NCBI GenBank assembly: GCA_030605675.1
Contig: JAUWHV010000051.1
Coordinates: forward strand, 1-20,494
Direction: 5' to 3'
DNA: 20,494 nucleotides
DNA from: Deltaproteobacteria bacterium
GTDB lineage: Bacteria > Desulfobacterota > Dissulfuribacteria > Dissulfuribacterales > UBA3076
Shown: positions 14,479-20,494 of the stretch, one piece after another
Position numbering within the stretch: position 1 is the first letter of the stretch
How the letters are laid out: each line of letters begins with the position of its first letter
Program-made: the position numbers and the translations under genes
The notes under the pieces: generated by a model
The model's input: the letters and a program-made list of their open reading frames with translations, nothing else
Databases searched by the model: none
Told to the model about the DNA's origin: nothing

Positions 14479-16614
14479 ATGAGGTCTGAATCCACCATGA
14501 AGCAGAATGTCGGGCATCAAGAAAATGACTTCCCTGGTCCGCCCAGACAAGAGACAGATGAAATCCAGGCCCTGTGGATAATTCTCCGCATGGCAGAAGC
14601 TGTAAGCCAGTGTGTCTCTCAAGAGGAAAGCTGTAAGCGTATCATAGACATATTCATCGAAGACACGGATTTTGAAAACGCCTCAATTCTTCTCTACGAC
14701 ACAAAAAAAGATTGTTTGAGGCTAACGGCGGCCAAAGGTTTTTCTGAAATCCGGAAAATCCCTCACAAGCAATCCTATTGCAACAACCTGGTATTTGAAC
14801 GAGACGAAGGTATAGCATGGAAGGTCTTTGGATCGCAGACCCCTGTGTTCATAGAGAACAGCGCAAAGGAATCAATCCCTGTTAAACCCGGCTCGAAAGT
14901 CCAGCCTTGCAGTCTGGTCTGCCTGCCTCTATGGTCCATTGGTGTTCTCAACCTCAGTTCCTCGGCTCCCAGGACCTTTTCTCCTTATAAGAGGCGTGAT
15001 CTGGTAATTCTCTCCAATGTAATCGGCCGCCTTCTCCAGACAAGCGAGCTTCATGAAAAACTTTATGCCAGCCACCAGTACCTTCAACAGCTAGTTGAAG
15101 CCAAAAACAGCGAGCTCCATCATGTCAAAAAAGAACTCAATGGCGCTATGGCATATATGGAATCGGTCATTGAAAATGCCCCACAGGGTATTTGCCTCTT
15201 AGATTCCGCCGGCAATATGCGGCACGCAAATCCAAGTTTTCTTTCCATTGCAGGGTGTTCTCTTGAATACATAGCAGGTCATTCTCCAGCAAAATTATTT
15301 CAAGATAAAACCGATTATGCCAATTTGAGTAATTTGCTGCTGACCGGAGGTCTTGCCAGACTTACTGACATAGACCTTTTGCGTCCGGATGGAACCACTG
15401 TACCTGCCGACATCTTCCTACACCCGTTAAGAGACCCCAAAGGCCAAAATCAGGGAAGCATACTGGTAGTCCATGACCTTACGTATCAAAAAATTGCTAC
15501 AGAAAAATTGATTTATATTGAAAAACTAAGGGCACTGGGTTCCATGGCCGGCGGAATAGCCCATGATTTTAATAACCTCCTCACTGCAATCCTTGGCAAT
15601 GCACAGCTCCTGGCCATGGAAATAAAGGACCAAGGGGCTCTGCGCAAGGTCAGGAACATAGAGACTGCTGTTAATGACGGGGCATTCACAGTCCGCAGGC
15701 TACAGACATTTACAGGTTTTAGTCAAAAACTTAAAACCAGGGGTCAAGCCTCAAACGTGCGTGAAGTGGTCAAAGATGCGATAGAGTTGACAAGACCAAA
15801 GTGGAAAGATGAAAGTGAGAAAAATGGTATTTTCATCAACACAAAGCTTGATCTCAAGGACACAAGGCCTGTCTCAATGCATCCGGCGGAATTGCGGGAA
15901 ATTTTGACAAACCTGATTTTTAATGCAGTAGATGCCATGCCAAAAGGTGGTACTATAACCATGCGATCCTACGAAAAGGATTCCAAAGTAGTGCTGGAAA
16001 TTGAAGATAACGGAATCGGCATGTCTAAAGATATTAAAAAAAGGGTCTTTGATCCTTACTTTACCACTAAGGATATTGGTAACTCCGGTCTGGGGCTCAG
16101 CGTTTCATTTGGGTTAATAGTACAAGCAAAAGGTACGATCAGTGCTGATAGTAAAAAGGGCAAAGGCACCACTTTCAGGATTGCTTTGCCTATTTCCGGA
16201 ACGCAAGAGGTCAGCGTAGCTCCAACTGCAGAGAGCTCTGAAATGCAACCCCTGAGAATCCTTGCAGTTGATGACGAAAAGCAGATAGTGGATTTAATGT
16301 CAATAATGCTTGACGGCTTAGGGCATAAGATAATAGGAGTAACAGATGGGCAACAGGCCCTGGACTATCTGGAAAAAGAAGATTTTGATCTGGTAATTAC
16401 AGACCTGGGTATGCCGGTGATAAGTGGCTGGGATGTTGCGGCAAAGGCAAAAAGCAGAAAAGCCGGTCTGCCGGTTGTCCTGGTTACCGGATGGGGCGCA
16501 GAGTACGAGTCAAAAGACCTTACCGGAGTCGGTATTGATGCTGTATTGAGCAAACCCTTCAGGCTTGATGAGCTTAGAAAGATCATCTCGGAGCAATGCG
16601 CAGAAAAAAATTAG
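14479..16614 (+). CDS. Hybrid sensor kinase, GAF-PAS-HisKA-HATPase-REC
   Basis: A 711-residue soluble hybrid kinase. In order: GAF (about 30-190), a coiled stretch (190-225), PAS (225-340; ENAPQGICLLD, LRPDGTTV), HisKA with phospho-acceptor H362 in GGIAHDFNNLL, HATPase with N-box LTNLIFNAVDA (476-486), G1 DNGIGM (510-515), F box FDPYFTTK and G2 GNSGLGLSVSFG. Last comes a receiver domain (about 592-705) with acidic pair D598/D599, phospho-acceptor D642, T670 and K692. All catalytic residues are present. There is no DNA-binding output, so the phosphate must pass to another protein or the receiver modulates the kinase. An ATG at 14497 with GAGG 12 nt before it is an alternative start. Divergent from the GAF kinase; followed after 10 bp by the DUF72 gene. 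Confidence 0.9.
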   Translation: MRSESTMKQNVGHQENDFPGPPRQETDEIQALWIILRMAEAVSQCVSQEESCKRIIDIFIEDTDFENASILLYDTKKDCLRLTAAKGFSEIRKIPHKQSYCNNLVFERDEGIAWKVFGSQTPVFIENSAKESIPVKPGSKVQPCSLVCLPLWSIGVLNLSSSAPRTFSPYKRRDLVILSNVIGRLLQTSELHEKLYASHQYLQQLVEAKNSELHHVKKELNGAMAYMESVIENAPQGICLLDSAGNMRHANPSFLSIAGCSLEYIAGHSPAKLFQDKTDYANLSNLLLTGGLARLTDIDLLRPDGTTVPADIFLHPLRDPKGQNQGSILVVHDLTYQKIATEKLIYIEKLRALGSMAGGIAHDFNNLLTAILGNAQLLAMEIKDQGALRKVRNIETAVNDGAFTVRRLQTFTGFSQKLKTRGQASNVREVVKDAIELTRPKWKDESEKNGIFINTKLDLKDTRPVSMHPAELREILTNLIFNAVDAMPKGGTITMRSYEKDSKVVLEIEDNGIGMSKDIKKRVFDPYFTTKDIGNSGLGLSVSFGLIVQAKGTISADSKKGKGTTFRIALPISGTQEVSVAPTAESSEMQPLRILAVDDEKQIVDLMSIMLDGLGHKIIGVTDGQQALDYLEKEDFDLVITDLGMPVISGWDVAAKAKSRKAGLPVVLVTGWGAEYESKDLTGVGIDAVLSKPFRLDELRKIISEQCAEKN

Positions 16615-16624
16615 TCCTGTGACT

Positions 16625-17347
16625 ATGCCTGACATCCACATAGGCACCAGTGGCTGGAATTATGAAAGTTTTGTTAAAAGACTCTATCCTCCAGGAACAC
16701 CCAAAAGAAAATATCTTGAGATCTACTCAACAAAACTCCTTACTGTAGAGCTGAACGCATCCTTTTATCGCTCTTTTCCCCAAAGTACATGGGAGGGCTG
16801 GTACAGGCGTACTCCACCGGATTTCTTGTGGGCAGTTAAGGCGCCACGTTTTTTCACACATATCAGGCGGCTGGATGTTTCACAGGATTCCATCGACAGG
16901 TTCTGGAATGATATAAAGCCGCTCAAAGAAAAGATGGGCGCGGCGCTGTTTCAACTCCCACCGTCTCTGAAGTTCGACAAAGATCTTCTTACAGGATTTC
17001 TGGCAATGCAACCGCCGGATACAAAGATCTCGCTGGAGGCCAGGCATCCCTCCTGGCACGAGCCTCAGGTCTGGGATATATTGAGTAAGCAGAATGTGGC
17101 CTGGGTAGTTAGTGACACTGCCGGTCGCCACCCGATGAGTCCGGAGGTTACGGCAGACTTTGCCTATGTGCGTCTGCACGGCGCTCATGAACTGTATCAC
17201 GGCCTCTATGGAGAAGAAATGCTCAGCAAGTGGCTGAGCACAATCAGGGAGTGGGGTATTGAAACTTTTATATATTTCGATAATACTGACGATGGAAGCG
17301 CTGCAACAGACGCTTTATTGTTGAAAAAAATGCTGGAGGAGAAATAA
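16625..17347 (+). CDS. DUF72 family protein
   Basis: A 240-residue protein of the DUF72 (YecE-like) TIM-barrel family, whose biochemical role is not established. Family marks: HIGTSGWNYESF at the N-terminus, TVELNASFYR, FLWAVKAPRFFTH, GAALFQLPPSLKFD, SLEARHPSWH, and the C-terminal YVRLHG and FIYFDNTDDGSAATDA. The frame is open further upstream from a TTG at 16565 inside the kinase gene, but the ATG at 16625 is preferred because the conserved domain starts there; a GTG at 16619 is also possible. It begins 10 bp after the hybrid-kinase stop and ends 1 bp before the next gene, so the three genes look translationally coupled. Confidence 0.88.
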   Translation: MPDIHIGTSGWNYESFVKRLYPPGTPKRKYLEIYSTKLLTVELNASFYRSFPQSTWEGWYRRTPPDFLWAVKAPRFFTHIRRLDVSQDSIDRFWNDIKPLKEKMGAALFQLPPSLKFDKDLLTGFLAMQPPDTKISLEARHPSWHEPQVWDILSKQNVAWVVSDTAGRHPMSPEVTADFAYVRLHGAHELYHGLYGEEMLSKWLSTIREWGIETFIYFDNTDDGSAATDALLLKKMLEEK

Positions 17348-17348
17348 C

Positions 17349-18332
17349 GTGCTTAAGGTAATATCTACCACACTATTTTTCATATTTGTCTTTGCCTTTG
17401 TTTCAGAGAGCTTTATTGATATTGCGGACGCAAGGGCCAGGGGCGGCGGCCGGTCCTTTGGCGGGAGCCGGTCGTATTCCAAGCCCATGAAGACCAGCCC
17501 GACTAAACAGACCACAGCCCCCACATCCAGAACAAGCACGACCCAAAGAGGCTCCAGCAGTTTTATGCGAGGTCTTGGCGGAGGCCTGCTTGGAGGTTTT
17601 CTCGGCAGCATGCTCTTTGGCGGCATGGGCCATGCCATGGGTGGTGGTGTTGGCGGGAGCGGAATCGGCCTTTTTGAAATCATACTTATCGGCGGCCTGC
17701 TATATTTCCTGTACAGACATTTTACTCGCAAAAAATCTTCCTCCATGTCTCACAGTACTCCAGGATTATTCGGACCTGGCGAGGCTCATGCCCGCCACAC
17801 ACCTCCAGCTCCTCCGCCTCCAAGCCGGCATGGGGAACCTATGCCGGGAGGCTCGCCGGTCGGGATAGATGCCCCGCCACCTGACACCGTTACAGATGCT
17901 CTCAACATGATACGGATGTCAGACCGGAGCTTTGACGAGGAAAAATTCAAGGAGTTTGCTCAAGACGTATTCTTCAAGGTGCAGGCCGGCTGGATGCGCC
18001 GTGATGTCTCCACGATAGAACACCTTTTGGGGCCTGAGTTGTCAGCAGAGTATATGAAACATTTTCAGGAGATGAAACAAAAAGGCCAGATTAACCGGCT
18101 GGAAAACATCGCAATTAGAAAAGTGGAAATAGAGGATGCCGGTGTCAGCAAAAGCGAAGAATACCTTACCGTTTTCTTTACTGCCAATCTCCTTGACTAT
18201 ACTGTGGATGAATCCACTGATACGGTGATTGAAGGAAGCCAGACCGAGCCGGTCAAGTTTGCCGAAAAGTGGACCTTTGCCCGCCCGGCCGGCAGCTCAG
18301 ACTGGAAGCTGGCCGGGATTGATCAAATGTAA
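17349..18332 (+). CDS. Tim44-like domain membrane protein
   Basis: A 327-residue protein. The N-terminus (1-26) is a hydrophobic signal or anchor ending in ADARA. A Gly/Ser-rich stretch follows (about 30-100, with GGGLLGGFLGSMLFGG), then a second membrane segment (about 104-122, FEIILIGGLLYFLY) and a Pro-rich linker (about 150-180). The C-terminal about 140 residues form a Tim44-like domain: FAQDVFFKVQAGWMRRDV through EKWTFARP and DWKLAGI. Bacterial members are thought to be membrane-bound; their function is not settled. The GTG start at 17349 is supported by GGAGGAG (17335-17341, spacer 7), which lies in the end of the DUF72 gene. Last in the hybrid-kinase run; convergent with cmk. Confidence 0.85.
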   Translation: MLKVISTTLFFIFVFAFVSESFIDIADARARGGGRSFGGSRSYSKPMKTSPTKQTTAPTSRTSTTQRGSSSFMRGLGGGLLGGFLGSMLFGGMGHAMGGGVGGSGIGLFEIILIGGLLYFLYRHFTRKKSSSMSHSTPGLFGPGEAHARHTPPAPPPPSRHGEPMPGGSPVGIDAPPPDTVTDALNMIRMSDRSFDEEKFKEFAQDVFFKVQAGWMRRDVSTIEHLLGPELSAEYMKHFQEMKQKGQINRLENIAIRKVEIEDAGVSKSEEYLTVFFTANLLDYTVDESTDTVIEGSQTEPVKFAEKWTFARPAGSSDWKLAGIDQM

Positions 18333-18345
18333 GGGTTCAGGGTTC
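18333..18345. repeat. GGTTCAG word between Tim44-like gene and cmk
   Basis: GGGTTCAGGGTTC starts at the base after the TAA stop and fills the 13-bp gap to the cmk stop. It is a short copy of the GGTTCAG word family. Confidence 0.55.
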
Positions 18346-18999
18346 TCATAACTTCATTTCGGTTACTATTTTTTCAAGGACATCTTCCACGGTCAAATCG
18401 GAGGAGTCAATTACAATACAATCAGGGGCAGCCCGCAAAGGCGCGATGGAGCGCGTTGAATCCGCAAGGTCCCTGGCCTCAATTTGGGCCAGTATCTCTT
18501 CGTATGCCATCTCTTCTCCCTGATTCTCCATCTGCATCTTCCGTCGTTTGGCCCGTTCCCCGGCAGTGGCGGAAAGAAAAAATTTGTGAGCAGCTTTAGG
18601 GAAGACCACTGTGCCCATATCCCTGCCCTCTGCCACCAATCGACCATGTCTGCCAAGCTCCCTCTGCATTCCGGTCAGATATTCCCTCACCACGGCAACC
18701 CTGGAAACCGCAGAAGAAAGCCCGTCCATTTCCGGAGTACGAATAAAAGACGAGACATCCTGTCCGTTCACCAGGATTCGGTCACCCTGGAATCCCAGCT
18801 TCAGGTCATTACATAGCTCTGAAAGAGCCTTTTCATCTCCAACATCCACCCCTTTTTGCCCGGCAGCCCAGGCCACTGCCCTGTACATGGCGCCTGTATC
18901 GAGATACGTGTACCCCAGACGCCTTGCCAGCTCTTTACTGACAGTGCTCTTGCCGGCGCCGGCCGGTCCATCAATGGTAATAATATTCAAACGGTCCAT
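18346..18999 (-). CDS. cmk: Cytidylate kinase
   Basis: Phosphorylates CMP and dCMP with ATP, feeding pyrimidine nucleotide synthesis and recycling. It has 217 residues, slightly shorter than the E. coli enzyme. The P-loop is IDGPAGAGKST (9-19); DTGAMYRAV (about 35-43) and the NMP-binding EGRDMGTVVFP (about 123-133) are intact; the lid carries AKRRKMQ and ARDLADSTRSIAPL. It is convergent with the Tim44-like gene. The ATG has only a weak GGGTAG upstream. rpsA, a common neighbour of cmk, is not present on either side here. Confidence 0.95.
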   Translation of the reverse strand: MDRLNIITIDGPAGAGKSTVSKELARRLGYTYLDTGAMYRAVAWAAGQKGVDVGDEKALSELCNDLKLGFQGDRILVNGQDVSSFIRTPEMDGLSSAVSRVAVVREYLTGMQRELGRHGRLVAEGRDMGTVVFPKAAHKFFLSATAGERAKRRKMQMENQGEEMAYEEILAQIEARDLADSTRSIAPLRAAPDCIVIDSSDLTVEDVLEKIVTEMKL

Positions 19000-19092
19000 A
19001 AAATTAACTACCCATATCTCTTTATCCTTGCACAGTCAAGTTACAAACAGCTTAGAAAAATTTGCGCGAGCAAATCCGGTTTTGACCGAATA

Positions 19093-19101
19093 TGGTATAG
19101 T
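19093..19101 (+). promoter_or_regulatory. Candidate extended -10 promoter for rtcA
   Basis: TGGTATAGT fits an extended -10 (TGn plus TATAGT, five of six). No -35 at the right distance; TTGACC at 19082-19087 is too close. It lies 65 nt before the rtcA start in the divergent spacer with cmk. Confidence 0.35.
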
Positions 19102-19165
19102 AAGTTTGGCAACCAAGTAATGAGGTGTCCCCAATGAGCTATGTGCTGTTTTCACGGTAAAAGCC

Positions 19166-20206
19166 ATGATTATTATCAACGGTTCCTATGGAGAGGGTGG
19201 AGGCCAGATTCTGAGGAGTTCACTGGCTCTTTCCATGATCACCGGACAGGCTATTGAAATCCGGAATATTCGTGCCGGAAGGCCGAAGCCTGGCCTTCGT
19301 CCACAGCATCTGACTTGTGTAAAGGCTGCTGCCTCGGTATGCGGAGCCCGACTGGAAGGAGCTGAACTCAGCTCACAGCGCCTGATATTTATCCCGGGCA
19401 GAGTCAAGCCGGGACATTACAGCTTTGCCATAGGTACCGCGGGATCCGTCATGTTGGTTTTCCAGACCGTGCTCCTTCCCCTGGCCCTTTCTCACAGTAC
19501 TTCAGAGGTTACTTTGGTGGGCGGCACCCACGTCCCATGGAGCCCGTGCTTTCACTATATCGACCTGGTATTCAGACCTGCCTTGTCCGCCATGGGGTTA
19601 TCATTTGAAATGGAGCTTGAGAGATGGGGTTACTACCCAAAAGGAGGAGGGATAGTAAGGACAAGAATCTTGCCGTCAAAGGAGCTCAGTGCCTTCAAGC
19701 CTGCTTTCCAGAGAGAAGAAAAAGTCCGCGTCAAGGCCATTTCTGCCACGGCCCGCTTGCCTGACCACGTCAGGAAAAGGCAGTCCGCACAAGCAAAATC
19801 TGTTTTGGAGGGCAGAGAAGTAAAGGTTGAAATAGAAGAAATGGAGGGATCTGCCACGTGTCCAGGCAGTCTCTTGTTCTGTTGGATATCCGGCCAGGGG
19901 AGATATGGTGGTTTTACAGGACTGGGCGCAAGAGGCAAGCCTGCTGAGAAGGTTGCTGATGAAGCGGTTTCCGGACTATTGGCCTTTCTGGATGGTGGTG
20001 CGGCCTGCGACAAATACCTTTCTGATCAGATGCTGCTTCCGGCAGTGCTGGCAGGTGGAGAAAGTCACTGGTCCACAAACTCTATAAGCAATCACCTTCA
20101 CACAAACATATGGGTGACCGAATGCTTCGGGCTCGGCAAGGTGGAACTGTTAGAGGAGGATGAAAAATTAAGCTTGATCAAATGTCGTGGAGCAGGCCTT
20201 GCGTAA
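19166..20206 (+). CDS. rtcA: RNA 3'-terminal phosphate cyclase
   Basis: Converts an RNA 3'-phosphate to a 2',3'-cyclic phosphate through an adenylated enzyme intermediate. It has 346 residues, the family norm. The N-terminus INGSYGEGGGQILRSSLAL is the class signature; RAGRPKPGLRPQHLT, GTAGSV and RWGYYPKGGG follow. The HxxT motif near the C-terminus, with H310 in SNHLHTNIWV, is the likely adenylated histidine. No strong ribosome binding site precedes the ATG; a ninth-codon-terminated frame starting at 19133 is dismissed. No rtcB ligase or rtcR regulator is in view, so it is not in the E. coli-type rtc operon here. The gene downstream is of the PgeF/YfiH type. Confidence 0.93.
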   Translation: MIIINGSYGEGGGQILRSSLALSMITGQAIEIRNIRAGRPKPGLRPQHLTCVKAAASVCGARLEGAELSSQRLIFIPGRVKPGHYSFAIGTAGSVMLVFQTVLLPLALSHSTSEVTLVGGTHVPWSPCFHYIDLVFRPALSAMGLSFEMELERWGYYPKGGGIVRTRILPSKELSAFKPAFQREEKVRVKAISATARLPDHVRKRQSAQAKSVLEGREVKVEIEEMEGSATCPGSLLFCWISGQGRYGGFTGLGARGKPAEKVADEAVSGLLAFLDGGAACDKYLSDQMLLPAVLAGGESHWSTNSISNHLHTNIWVTECFGLGKVELLEEDEKLSLIKCRGAGLA

Positions 20207-20213
20207 TTCCTGT

Positions 20214-20239
20214 GGTAACCGTTCAGAGGGGCAAGGATC
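20214..20239. repeat. GGTAACCGTTCAG word after rtcA
   Basis: GTAACCGTTCAG begins 8 nt after the rtcA stop and is followed by decayed GGATCAG and GGGTCAAGG units. It matches the words at 3994 and 6631. Confidence 0.6.
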
Positions 20240-20263
20240 AGGGGTCAAGGTAGCTTACAAGAA

Positions 20264-20296
20264 CAATCAACAATCATCAATCATCAATCATCAATC
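20264..20296. repeat. CAATCAT heptads before pgeF
   Basis: CAATCAA (20264-20270) is followed by three perfect CAATCAT heptads (20271-20291) and CAATC. The tract ends 10 nt before the ATG of the next gene. Confidence 0.85.
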
Positions 20297-20306
20297 CAAC
20301 AGGCCT

Positions 20307-20494
20307 ATGCTTCAATGCCTCCCGGATGGCCAAGCTGATGGTTTGCGCTGCGTAAGTTTCACCAGGTGGGGCGGCGTGAGTCCGCCACCTTATAATGAGC
20401 TCAACATCGGTCTCAATGTGGGCGATGACCGTGAGGCCGTAACGGAAAACCGGCAAATCGTCCGCACAATGCTCAATGCCGGGGAATTGATCAG
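20307..20494 (+). CDS. pgeF: PgeF/YfiH-type laccase-domain protein (partial)
   Basis: The frame starts at ATG 20307 and runs open for 62 codons to the window edge. It encodes SFTRWGGVSPPPYNELNIG followed by LNVGDDREAVTENR, the N-terminal signature of the YfiH/PgeF (multicopper polyphenol oxidase, DUF152) family. These enzymes are reported to act in peptidoglycan editing and as purine nucleoside-active hydrolases/phosphorylases. The metal-binding His/Cys residues lie further on and cannot be checked. The upstream ribosome site is weak (AACAGG, 20298-20303). The 3' end is missing because of the window limit, not a break in the gene. Confidence 0.82.
   Translation, partial: MLQCLPDGQADGLRCVSFTRWGGVSPPPYNELNIGLNVGDDREAVTENRQIVRTMLNAGELI

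Noticed and set aside
14314..14622. Minus-strand frame of 102 codons in the kinase spacer
   Set aside because: It overlaps the start of the hybrid kinase antisense and shows no domain or start signal.
19133..19159. Nine-codon frame ahead of rtcA as a leader peptide
   Set aside because: No ribosome binding site, no codon bias and no attenuator-like stem after it.

Overview
The window reads as a chromosomal segment from an anaerobic, probably Desulfobacterota-type (former Deltaproteobacteria) bacterium. This is inferred from protein style (an Isf-like flavoprotein fused to ArsC, GAF/PAS histidine kinases, ClpB, TypA, a PilZ protein) and from intergenic DNA full of short repeated words. No rRNA, tRNA, CRISPR array or complete insertion sequence was found.

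Layout, left to right. Positions 1-467 are non-coding and hold repeats and a candidate promoter. They lead into a GT5 glycogen/starch synthase (glgA), then hisF, then a fused iron-sulfur flavoprotein plus arsenate reductase. Positions 4002-4790 form a gene-poor scar: an antisense relic of a response-regulator C-terminus and a 121-bp imperfect palindrome. typA/bipA follows, visibly more GC-rich than its neighbours. After it comes a second scar with GGTTCAG words, an inverted-repeat element and the C-terminal relic of an ABC-transporter ATPase. A minus-strand pair encodes a dNTP triphosphohydrolase (dgt-like) and a PilZ protein. clpB follows on the plus strand, then 600 bp of inverted and heptameric repeats, then a 77-residue HTH protein. 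Two divergent sensor kinases come next: a GAF-GAF kinase on minus and a GAF-PAS-kinase-receiver hybrid on plus. The hybrid heads a tight run with a DUF72 protein and a Tim44-like membrane protein. Cytidylate kinase (cmk, minus), RNA 3'-phosphate cyclase (rtcA, plus) and the start of a PgeF/YfiH-type gene, cut by the window edge, close the segment.

Most of the genes are housekeeping or stress functions that do not form one pathway. The likely transcription units are dgt-pilZ and hybrid kinase-DUF72-Tim44.

The most unusual signal lies between the genes. Nearly every gap carries tandem words of seven nucleotides. The word differs from locus to locus (TTAGC-type, AGCTGAA, CAATTTC, GAACATC, TTCAGCC, GGTTCAG, CAATCAT) while the 7-nt period stays the same. 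Several of these tracts begin exactly at, or contain, the stop codon of the preceding gene, and three pair into long inverted repeats. This resembles the heptanucleotide STRR repeats described in filamentous cyanobacteria, but here it appears as a set of locus-specific words tied to gene ends.
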